From Haemonchus contortus (taxonomy: Eukaryota > Nematoda > Chromadorea > Rhabditida > Trichostrongylidae), in the NCBI GenBank assembly GCA_000469685.2, contig LS997566.1, positions 36,496,420 through 36,560,419 on the forward strand: a DNA stretch of 64,000 bases, written 5' to 3'. The position numbers and the translations under genes are program-made. The notes under the pieces were generated by a model. That model saw only the letters and a list, made by a program, of their open reading frames with translations. It had not been told where the DNA came from and made no database searches. This document shows positions 11,812 to 22,600 of this stretch, piece after piece (position 1 is the first letter of the stretch; every line of letters begins with the position of its first letter).

Positions 11812-12911
11812 TTAGGTTGGTGCAAAAGAAATGCAGCTTTTTTTGTTTTACTAGTTTCAACACTATTTTTTTAAAGAAAACTAAGTCATTTTCATGTGGT
11901 ATCATACATTGTTGGAGAGCTTATTCTTTGCGTTTTTTAAATATGTATGTGAAATTTCATTCAAATCGCCTGATTTTTAAAAAATGTGATTTTTATTCTC
12001 AGATGTCTAATAGCAATTTTCGTCAAATTTACTTCTATGAGTTCAAACTGGGTCGGACTGCCGCTCAAACCGCTCGAAATATCAACGAAGTATGGGGCCA
12101 GGGAAGTGTCAACGAATGCACAGTACTACGTTGGTTCCACAAGTTCCGTGCCGGCAACACCAGCCTCGAACACGAACCACATGGCACTGTCCACCAACGC
12201 TAGGATTATGTCGTGGAGCTTCTTTTTGGTCCAACCACTGGGCAGATCGTCTCCTGTTGTCATAAAGTATCCATTTCTCATCGCAAGTCACAATCCGTTC
12301 AAGAAATGGATCGCTGACATTGCGCAAAAGATGAGCCGACGATATCTCAAAATGACGATTTTTCTCACTTTCGGTCAATTCATGCGGAACCCATTTGTCA
12401 AGCTTCTTAGTCTTCCCAGTTTGCTTTAAATGGCGATTAATTGTAGTGTGATGGACATTGAGGTGACAGGAGACGATCTGCCCAGTGGTTGGTCCAAAAA
12501 GAAGCTCCACGACATAATCCTAGCGTTGGTGGACGGCTGCCATGTGGTTCGTCTTCGAGGCTGGTGTTGCCGGCACGGAACTTTTGGAACCAACGTTGTA
12601 CTGTGCATTCGTTGACACTTCCCTGGCCCCATACTTCGTTGATATTTCGAGCGGTTTGAGCGGCAGTCCGACCCAGTTTGAACTCATAGAAGTAAATTTG
12701 ACGAAAATTGCGATTAGACATCTGAAAATAAAAACCACATTTTTTTAAAATCAGGCGATTTGAATGAAATTTCACATACATATTTAAAAAACGCAAAGAA
12801 TAAGCTCTCCAACAATGTATGATACCACATGAAAATGACTTAGTTTTCTTTAAAAAAATAGTGTTGAAACTAGTAAAACAAAAAACCTGCATTTCTTTTG
12901 CACCAACCTAA
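11812..12911. mobile_element. Palindromic (snap-back) mariner derivative
   Basis: Starts TTAGGTTGGTGCAAAAGAAA and ends with the reverse complement of the same sequence, flanked by TA (11,810-11,811 and 12,912-12,913). The ends match the mariner group containing hookworm bandit and human Hsmar1. Instead of a normal 5'/3' pair of ends, the entire arm 11,812-12,257 (446 bp) is repeated inverted at 12,466-12,911 (446 bp), so the element is two copies of the same 5' portion around a 208 bp loop. Each arm contains the leader, the transposase N-terminus and an inverted scrap of the catalytic region. Both termini are potential transposase-binding sites, so it could still be mobile in trans. Confidence 0.85.
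12003..12892. pseudogene. Mariner transposase fragments (both strands)
   Basis: Both arms encode the first HTH domain of a mariner transposase (FRQIYFYEFKLGRTAAQTAR, then NEVWGQGSVNECTV), on the plus strand from about 12,003 and on the minus strand from about 12,721. The loop encodes, on the minus strand, the second HTH (HTTINRHLKQTGK), the linker WVPHELTESEK and the first catalytic Asp motif (ERIVTCDEKWILYDN), running into SAQWLDQKEAPRH. The second and third catalytic Asp regions are absent. The order is scrambled, so no functional transposase is made. Confidence 0.85.
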
Positions 12912-12913
12912 TA

Positions 12914-14680
12914 TATCGCTAATTACAACAATAATATTTCCACTCAGTTCCGCAACACCTTCTGAACAGGCTTTTTGATACGACTACGATCTTCCCGTGT
13001 TCTTTATGCCGTAATAATACGATGTAATTGTATAAGGTTTGTTAAAAAAAAATTACAACTGATTATAGGATTCTATTGGATTACAGAAATTAATAAAACT
13101 GTCTTGAATCCAAAACTAAAATTAAAAATTCTATGGAACTTAATATTGAGCATTATCATACACGACACTTGATTGCTGTAAAGGATTTGCCAAGAATTTG
13201 GAGGACTACGCGACATAGTTTCTATTGTACAAAGAATTTGAAGGATGTTTCCAAGATTTCAAGGAAGATTCTTTTCGAAATTGGCCATTCCCAATTGCTA
13301 GAAGGTGAACTAAACTCCCTGGTGAAGCCTCCCGTGGGTTTGACGACTTTGGGGTTATATCTTTACTCCAGAAGACCTCAATTTATGGAAAAATTCAGAC
13401 GTGTGCCCAGTTTAGGCACTTTCCCTGCATCGCTAGATCCATAATCTGTTGCTGTCGAGAGCCAACGATTGAATTGAAAATGAACGATTCTATAGATGGC
13501 TCCGTGCTTCTATTCATCTTAGAGAAGATGTACTTCGTTGGCCAGCTGCCAAAAGCTTGCATACGGAGAAGAGTCTCCAAACTATCTCACAAACGCGCAC
13601 CTCCCGCTGGAAGATATTTTTCTTCAAGGATTCAAGAGTAAAGGAATGAACAATTTTTGGGTTGCGCCATGCATGTGACGCACATATGGACCCACAGAAG
13701 GATATGGATTTGTCCAAAAACTGAGGAAAAGGAAAAAAGAGAGAGGATAGAGATATTCGCTGTTCGCTTTTTCTTCCCATCTCAAGTTTAATCCCCACTA
13801 ATGAGCCTTCTGAGAGTCCACTGAAAGGTTTTTAGAAGTTGGAAATTCATAGATGGCCTGACTAAAGACTAAGGGAAAGGGGATGATGAAAGGAGCTAGA
13901 GGGAATTCAACAATGGTTTCCACCAAGTTTCGCAGTTTTAATGACCAGACCTGGCTAACTGGATGGCCCGTTACTGTACTGCTTGAATACTGTGCTGAGA
14001 AACGCTGTTCCCAGCTGCAGGCCATTTCCCGACCTACTCGAAAACCGAGAAATTGATGGGTCCTTTATGAAATATTGGCCAGGCAACAGTACATCTTTCC
14101 TGCTGGCCTATACAACTATCCCATTGTGCGGGAAATGATTTACGACGTCATAACTTCTATAGTTTACAGCACAAAGCTCGTAGAGCTATTAAAACGCTCA
14201 GGGGAACTTATGTCCGTATTCCGCTCTCATTAGAACCATATTGTTCATTTGCCATCATGAAATTATTCGAAGACAATACTTTCGAGTTAAAATGTGTTAG
14301 GTTATCAACTTTTGAGAAAATTCATTTCCTAAAATTTTGCTGGAGACTGAAGTTTGCCAGTCTTTTCTGGTTCTACTCCTAAAATCGAGTAAATAAATAT
14401 TTATTCATACATGTATATAGTAGGAAAGGTAGAAAGCAAGAAGACTGAGTGGCTGAGTATTTTGAGAACGTGATATGCAGTTCATACCCGAGCAGAACCC
14501 AGGCCTTGTTGGGTTTTATTTCCATGGAAACTTTGTATGGGAACATAAATGGTACAAGAGAGGAAAAATAGCCCGATTAGAGCTCAAAAATCGCTCTTGA
14601 CTATGATACCCGTGCAATTCTTTTCTAAGCGTGTTGACCGATCTATAAGGCAATTATTAGACCAGAGCTAAGCAACTGCC
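12914..14680. other. Gene-free stretch
   Basis: No exon or element recognised. A GCGCCATGCATGTGACGC motif at 13,664-13,681 belongs to the dispersed SINE-tail relics discussed in the findings. Confidence 0.4.
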
Positions 14681-14684
14681 TTAA

Positions 14685-15185
14685 AGGCACAGTTCACAAT
14701 AATTTTGAGGTACCCTTTTTAGGTTGTTAAGCGCCCAAATACATCGATGGCGAGGAAAGCGAGAAAATTCGTCTTCAACTCGCTTCGTCTTCTTCAATTC
14801 GCCTTTTAAAAGAGGAAGCGGAGGTTGTACGAGATCACCGTGAAGGTAATAGGGGTTCTTGGACGAGATTTAACTTGCTCCCATAGCTCAAAAAGATGAC
14901 TACATTGAGCCGAAATTGTCCGAATCTGCCTTTCACGCTCGCCGTGGGATATAACAAGTTGTTTGAACTCTCTACATTGATTCTTTTATGAATGATACAG
15001 CCTCTACAAAGCTGTTGAAACTCGTCCAGTGGGGTGAGGCATTCACACGATACAATCTCTGGCCCCTTATTGTGCTCTATCAAGGACGTTCTCCGCCCTT
15101 ATAACGAGAGGTTTGGTACGAGGGGAAGCCTCGAATTCATACGATAAAGAAATCTCAGAAACCATTTTTATCATGAATTGTGCCT
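14685..15185. mobile_element. TTAA-flanked MITE of a second subfamily
   Basis: Flanked by TTAA at 14,681-14,684 and 15,186-15,189. Ends read AGGCACAGTTCACAATAATT and, inverted, AGGCACAATTCATGATAAAA, so about 15 of the first 20 bases agree. The terminal AGGCAC and the TTAA target link it to the MITEs at 10,636 and 42,619, but the interior differs. Part of the interior (about 14,955-15,050) resembles 25,480-25,580 and 61,370-61,440, suggesting eroded relatives there. No coding capacity. Confidence 0.7.
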
Positions 15186-15189
15186 TTAA

Positions 15190-17992
15190 TTTGTAGATCA
15201 TTCAAAGAATTTTCAAGCAGTCGTTCTCAAGAGGCACCTAATTATGTATGAACTTCGAGAAATCAATCAGGAAAACAGAACATTATTAGGCCTCACCAGT
15301 TGCTTTAATGGAAGAGCCCCGCACACACATTCTTGCAGAAAATTTCAAAGTGATTATATGGGTCATAACTGCCTTTTTCTCTCATGGATCGGAATCGCAT
15401 ACGAATTATTTCACAAATAAAAACCATACTAAGTATTTGATCAGTGATGAGGGTTACTGTATTGATCGGCTCTTCTAGCTATTTGTTTTCGAGAATTTCT
15501 GTCCTGATGTCACCGCTGGTTTTTTTACACTCAACAGCGAATCTTTATCGTCATGACCTACCTAATGGTAGTAAAGTTTGAAGTCTTCAGACGTTGACCA
15601 ATCCCGTTCGAGGGTTACGCACCGCATTCGACTTCCATCAAGGATCTCAGGTAGTGGCTTATTGAATGCGTGTGTGGCCTATACAATGTTGTGCGGTGGC
15701 CAGCCGATGTACAAGTCAACGCTTTTACCTCCCCAGACCAGACGGGTCTGTTACCAACTAACCGACTCTACAGGGGTGGAAGTCATAGTTGGATTAGGCG
15801 GGTATCGAGCCGAGATTCGATCCCTGAACCTCGCGTTTGATAAGGCGTCAATTGTCACTACTCTGCATCTGCCCCGACTTTTAGATATATAAATAAATCT
15901 GATGTAAAAAATAATCAATCAGGATCAGTAGTGATACTGTCGTGTCCTTGATACCCTAATATTTTACAAATTCCTTTATGTAGTGGAAACATTCGATGTA
16001 AATAGCTTGCGAGATAAACAACCTCAAAAAAATAAACAACTCTCATGCCGATGAATATAAGAACAAAGTAGCATTGTATTGGTCTTGAAAAACGACATTT
16101 TTCTTTTTTCTTGCCACCATGGCCACACACGACGCCTAATTGCAAGCATCAATTTTGAATCGAATCCCTTAAAGGGCAACCAGAGCCTCCCAGGGAAGTC
16201 GTTGGAGGCGTGCCCAGTGGAGGGCAAATTGACCAACATGATACGCCTTTTTTACACTTTTAGTTTAGAAAATTCATAAACTCATCCCTCATGCATTGTC
16301 GATGTTTGATGTGTTTGAAGCCCTTTTTCAACTGAATACAGTAATCCCCCGAAATGTGCCCATAGAAGCTTCCAGCTGCTGTTCGTCATCACTTTTGAGT
16401 GTTGTGCACTTTGCTAACCAAAAGCCCCTCTTTACAGCTGATCAATTATCATCGATTCGTTTGGCGTTCGTTCCTCTGTTTGTCAGTTCAGCCACTGATT
16501 TTTTCGATCATATTTTGAACAAACATTCGCTTGTGACGTTCCATCCATAGGCCCCTCTCGCCCGCCCACACCTCACAAGCCACACGTCGTCGTTTTGCGC
16601 CCACTAATCCTCCTTACTCCAGTATTAACCTTCACAAAGCTCTAGTCTTCGGTCAATCAATCAGTTCTACTCTATTTTTACTTCACTACTTCATTTTTCC
16701 CTTCACATAAAAAGTCTTGGAAATCAATAATATCCCTAGTAGGCTTCGAATTCAAATGAATCTTATTATTCTAAAATCAATTACAAATTATTATTAATAA
16801 TGGGCTGAATGAAATTCAAGAAAAGCGTAGATAAAAGAAGAATTTGAAATTTTATAAAACCCATCTACAGGCTAAGGGAATGATTCTCCAACAGTCTTAT
16901 GAGTGGGATCATTGACCCTACATAGAATTTCTGCTTTACATGTGTTTGAATAAACAAGTAAATAAACAACTAAATATTTCTGGTGATTAGTTTTACTGGA
17001 AATTTTCAGCACTGGAGTAATACCACATTTTTCATTTTTGGGCGTGTTCCATTGCAATCAAAACTCAGTAGGTTAGGAACCTACAAGATGAGTTTTTCTG
17101 AATTATTTTTCATTTATTCTTTATTTGTTTCTTTTTTTTTCGATTAGTTCCAACCATTTTGATTAGAAATTCCTTCTTAACTAACAAATCGCCACAAATT
17201 TTGGGTCGGTTTTGGAATACGCCGCCTACCCGACTTCTACCCAGAACTGCAGTAGCTTTGAAAGGTGCTTACGCTTATGTAATTGCTTTCAAGTCCAACC
17301 TGGGTACGAGTCAGTTATTTAACCCTCCCAGTGGAGCTTTTGAACATATGTGACTCCGGAAAACCTGAAAACCAGTTTGGTAGGAACAGATCATTCGGTA
17401 CAGAGCGACAAAATCGAGCTAGCTTTATCTTCGATACCTTTGACGGGAGACACAATATCCAGTACTAGGCTTGAATCCCCATGTAGGGAAGAATCTTCTA
17501 TCTAAAAATGTCAAAAAATGTAGTAATAGATAAGACTGAAGTCTATGGCAAAAAAAAAGCGAAAGTTTAGTCGTACTAGAAGTATTTCGGAGTTCAAGCT
17601 GGACAGAAGACGCCTCAACGCTCTTATCGCTAGCTATTGATTCGTTGGCTAAGCTTCATTAACGGTTTTCTTCTAGCATATTGCATGACATATAGGCTGT
17701 GGAGAGCGCTATTTTTATTGCTTTTATACCCATTGAAACAGCTAATTTAGCCCAGGAATATATGTCCCATTCGCCTGTGGTGATCCCATATATCACGATA
17801 TTGCATGGCATGTCATCTCTTCAGAAAAAAGGCTGTTCAATCGGAATTAGGCCGAACTAATTCATGTTGGTTTTCAGAACACATTTTGGCTCGATGATTT
17901 ATAGACTTTCACGAGCAGCTCTCCAAAATAATCATCAAAAGATATGCTCTCCTCGAAGGGGCTGCCTTATAACAACATTACTCTATTATTGT
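15190..17992. other. Gene-free stretch apart from a SINE
   Basis: Apart from the minus-strand SINE at about 15,595-15,876, I see no supported feature. Several short open frames (for example 16,296-16,550) have no recognisable motif and no clear splice context. Confidence 0.4.
15595..15876 (-). repeat. tRNA-derived SINE, minus copy
   Basis: Reverse-complement match to the SINE: starts at the tail (TTGACCAATCCCGT, CGCACCGCATTCGACTTCCA), passes the GGTGGCCAGCCGATGTACAA body segment, and ends near the head with ACTACTCTGCATCTGCCCC. It is more diverged than the copies at 2057, 8330 and 22,028. Confidence 0.7.
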
Positions 17993-18280
17993 GGGCGGAC
18001 GGGTGTAGTGGCAAGTGGCGCACTATAACACACGCATAGTCCAGAGATCGAATCCCGGATCATTGTCTGCCTAGTCTAGCTGTGCTTTCCATCCCTCCAG
18101 GGTCGGTTAATTGGTACCAGGCTCGTCTGGGAGGATAAACTGACTAAAGCACGACTTGTTCAACGGCTAGCCACCACAAGTCATTGCATAGGCCACATCC
18201 ACATAAGCCTTCAAAAAACCACCACAACTTCGAATGGAGGTCACATGCAGTGCGCATCCTAAAACTGAATCGATTGATGT
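17993..18280 (+). repeat. tRNA-derived SINE, plus copy
   Basis: Head GGGCGGACGGGTGTAGTGGC, box-B-like AGATCGAATCCCGG, body GGGTCGGTTAATTGGTACCA and a diverged tail ending near ACTGAATCGATTGATG. Several substitutions and a small internal insertion (ACTGACTAAAGCAC) mark it as an older copy. Confidence 0.75.
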
Positions 18281-21200
18281 CTATGACCTTGCTCATTATC
18301 GTTTGTTATTATATTCAATATAATACGACAATAGTCTGCAATAAATGATATGTAACCAGGTGAAAACTATCAATTACTATTAATTGTTGATTTTGATGTT
18401 TCTTTCACATGTTTCTTACGACCATGTAATAACTAACTAGCTAAATAAATAAATAAATAAATGAAACTAATTGCAACTACATTTCAGTGACTTTCGATAA
18501 CCTTGAGAACAACTCCACACGATCACCCAGTTTACCTATCGTTTTCTTTTTATGAAGACCATTTCTTTCGATCACTACCAAGTGTTCTCTCCTAAAGCAA
18601 GAGTAACCCTGCTTGACGAAGCCCGAATCCAACCACAAATAAGCTTTTTTTTTGCAATTTTTTTTAATATTCGGATCTTGAACTACTGGTATTGTAAAAC
18701 TTTGACTTCGAAAAGCATCTTCTTGATTCTCTGTAGGATCATGCGTTACCAAAGTGATCGAGACTGGGATAAGACCCCTTTGACTTTGCTTTACCAATCT
18801 AAGCGTTCCCTACCTTTCATCGAGGACATCTTGGTATATTATAACTGTCGCTGTTCATCATAACTAGAGAGTTCGATTGGAGAATAACCAGAAAGCTATA
18901 CAATTTAAATGAAATTTAAATACCCCATGAAATGGCACTTTCATGGTATAGTATAATTATGCAATTATGAAAAGAAAATGAGTAAAAATTTAATCCAATG
19001 CGTTTGCAGACAGCTGTCAGATCGCATTGCAACTATTCAGTTATTTTCGGTCAGTCTAAGCATACGCTAGCCTTAAGCTTCAGTAATTCTACTGGTTTCT
19101 GAATTTAATGTCGAAATTTCTATGAAAAAGCTCTATGGAATGCGCCACGCATTGGTCATCGATCTTAAAAAACTACAGAAATTCCAAAGCCTCCTCTCAA
19201 AGCCCTATGAAGAACAACCGATTGATGACATTGTTGTTGTTGTAGATCTTGCGAATAGATCCAGGGCAAGTACAAAAAGCTCTTTCAGCCCGAATGGACT
19301 TCCGTGCTATGCGGTGAACACGAGAATGCGCCAACTCTTCTCATCAGTTCTCTAGATTTTTTAATCATTTTTATTTTATTATTTTTTAAAGTTCACCTCC
19401 AGTCTCCCTAACTGATTGAAACCATTTCCGCAGATCTTGACTACGATACATCTTTTCCTCTCATTCTGCTCCCTTCCACTCCCACACAAAATCGAACCGC
19501 GATCAATTCAGATAACGTTTTCTTTCTTCCAAGATCGATTGAATGGTAAGGAAGCAATTGGGAAGGGTGGAACTCTGACATTAATACCCTCTCATCATCC
19601 GTTCAAGCCCTAGTACCATTCAAACGGGTAGCAAAGGCTGATGGATCGTAATAGAAGTCATGTGCATGGTGGACTTTACTACGCCCTTGACGATCTAATC
19701 TAAGCTGCGGTTTCATATCAAGGACGATCTCTGACATGACATCGTCTGCTACTCTGATTTCTCTTTTTTTTTCTCGGTATAATAACGAAGGATATGTAGA
19801 ACAAAATATAAGCTTGACCCTAAGTACCAACTGAAAAAAATTGAAAATATAAAATCTCAATAGCCCACCAACTAGTACTACAGTAGTAGAGACAGGGTAT
19901 GCTCTCAAATAAACTAGAGATCAGAAGGAAAGCTAGACATATGACCGTATTTTTTGACTGTGGGCAACTAATACATGGCGCAAACAGAAGTAATAGTTTC
20001 CCTCATTCATAAAAAGCTTTCATTGCTTCCATGACAAGGAAAAACCATCACCCCAAGCGGCAGGGTACTTAGATTAATATGCATCCCTTCCAAGTGTTTT
20101 AGACACTTCAGTCAATATTGAACGGATGTTTTGCCGTCGATTACTCTATAGCACTTTTTTGTGTCCCGCTCTTCTCCTGGTCTCTCATCAAATCATTCTG
20201 CAATATGGTGTCAGTTCCATACCCTATATTTACCTATACATTTGATTATTCACATGTTTTCACCTGCTTATTCACCTATTCATCATGCCTTGAATGATGC
20301 ACGAACATGAATTGTTAAATTATGAGAATGAATGGTTAATTAGGGAGTGCAATAATACAGTTAGCTCGATTTGTCAAGGAAAAATTGTGCTCAAATCCAA
20401 TAATATAACATTTATAAATGGGAGCAGAGGTTGCAGGGTGCTTAGAAAGGCCATTCTGTCGCTTGGGATTTTGGATCCGCCTACATTGGTCGAGCCTTCT
20501 AGACCTGGGCCTCCTACATAGTTGTAGACTCCCCTTACGAACACTCATAAGCGTGGGTATCACCGAGGTCCTACAGGCCACTTTGAGAGGAGCATATGAC
20601 ACCTTAGTAATTCTGAAGTGAAGCTTGATGCACGGCGCACACCATCAAGGGTCGGTAAGAGCCCATTACCCATCCTTACTTTCACTCGACTGCTTTCACG
20701 TCTCAGCACAAAGAAAAACCTAAAAAACACTGGGATCGAGAGGTTCTTATGGGAAAGTATTCGCCTTTTTCCGCCTTCCCTGGTAACCTGCAGTGACGAA
20801 AACTTTCTTCGAACTTGTCCGAGGGATGACGGTCTTTGATGGATAGCTTTGGAATATTTTGGGAATGTATGCGTGTCTAATGAGGTAAGCTAGATGGATG
20901 GACAGCGAGCCCTTTGCAACAGTTGCTGGCTTTTCGATGAATTATCGTCACGAAATATTTTTACTGAAATCTCTCCGTTTCAGCAAATTTCTCATTATTG
21001 ACTTTAGGGAAAAAGAGAGGAAGTTGAGGGGCACCCTGACATGCCATCTGTTTCCCTTCATTTCCTGTCACTGTCACTTCTGCAATCACAGGGAAAATCT
21101 GAGACTGGATCCTGCACGCTGTGCAAAAATCTTCTGAGCTGAGATAAACATTTATCTTTTCTCTTTTCTTTTTCACTTCCTCTACCAATTATTCATTCAT

Positions 21201-22027
21201 CGCTAACTTGTGTATTAATTTCCTATCAACAATAATCATTCCAGTCCTAATGATAATACATAAACAATAAATATCGAGGCTCCAAGGGCAGATCTGGAGG
21301 TGTACGCCATGCACTCTGGCAAGGCTCCCGAAGAGTTTATAGGATCCGGACAAATCGCTATAAAACTGCTAGGTGAGCCTAGTAAAATTTCTCGGTAGTA
21401 ACGAGTTTCTTGTAATCAATCAAAGGATAAATGTGCAAAAAAATATACCAACCGACCAGTATAAGTATGGTAAAATTTGAAGACCTTCTTCAGTCTCCAA
21501 TACTGGACCTATAGAACCTATACCTCATTGAAGTCCCGCCCATTTTGCTCCTCAGTTTCCAATTTTCTGTGTTTTCGATATATATGTATATGAAGCATAA
21601 AAAAGCTGATTACGACTCGATCGATCTTGGCCATCTGCTCGGAGTAGATGACTTTTGTTTAATTATTTACTAGATTATTTAGCTATTTATTCATGTGTTC
21701 ATTTCACAGTTATGCATTTCATGCAACATGCCCATTATTCTGAAAAAACGTAGTGTATGATAGTCACCCTGAGCATAAATAATCAAAGGTGATAATGCAA
21801 AAAATCATGGCGCCAGCTGAGTTTTCAACGTAACCTACCTATCGAAGGTCGAAAAGCCGTTTACCACCCAAAGGCGCGCTTACATTACTTGATAAAAAAT
21901 AAGAACAAAAGCATATAATAATGGCAGCGATAACAAATATAATAAGAATACATGGATAGTAATAATTTTTTTTTTGAAAACTAAATAATTGTATCCAATA
22001 ATGTAATAGTTATTGGATGCAATTATT
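18281..22027. other. Gene-free stretch
   Basis: No supported gene. Contains an AAATA microsatellite at about 18,443-18,462 and AT-rich sequence. Short ORFs here show no known motifs; one at 19,122-19,355 begins inside a SINE-tail relic (TGCGCCACGCATTGG). Confidence 0.4.
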
Positions 22028-22305
22028 GGGCGGAGGTGGTGTAGTGCAAGTGGCACACTATCTCACACACACGGTCAGGGGTTCGAATCCTGGATCGATG
22101 CCCGCCCGGGCCAATCAAGCCTTCCATCCTTCCGGGGTCGGTGAATTGGTACCAGACTCGTCTGGGAGGATAACAACACTGACTTGTACATCGGCCAGCC
22201 ACCGCAAGTCATTGTGTAGGTCACATACGCACTCATTACGCCACTACGATTCCGAATGGAAGTCGAGTGCGGGGGCGCATCCCTCAGACGGGATCGATCA
22301 ACGCC
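22028..22305 (+). repeat. tRNA-derived SINE, first of a tandem pair
   Basis: Well-preserved copy: GGGCGGAGGTGGTGTAGTGC head, perfect box B GGTTCGAATCC near 22,080, GGGGTCGGTGAATTGGTACC body and the tail GGGATCGATCAACGCC. Only about 33 bp separates it from a second, diverged copy in the same orientation. Confidence 0.8.
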
Positions 22306-22338
22306 AAAAACTTTCAAACTTTAATATAATAGTTGTCA

Positions 22339-22600
22339 GGGGAAAGGTGGTGTAGTGGCAAGTGCTGCACTATAACCTGATACGATCCAAGGATCGAATC
22401 CCGGACCGATGTTCGCCTACGACAACCTACACCCCTCCGGGTTTGGTACCAGACCCGAGAGAAAGAGAAAAAAGCACCGACTTATTCATCGACTGGCCAC
22501 CGGAAGTCATTGTATAAGCTACGCACGTATTCAAAGCGCCACTACGATTCTGAATGCTAGTCGAATGCGGGGCGCATACCTCAGACGGGATTGACCAACA
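22339..22600 (+). repeat. tRNA-derived SINE, diverged second tandem copy
   Basis: GGGGAAAGGTGGTGTAGTGG head, box-B-like GGATCGAATCCCGG, shortened middle, and the tail TCGAATGCGGGGCGCATACC followed by GGGATTGACCAAC. It differs much more from the consensus than its neighbour, so the pair is not a recent duplication; more likely one SINE inserted beside another. Confidence 0.7.
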
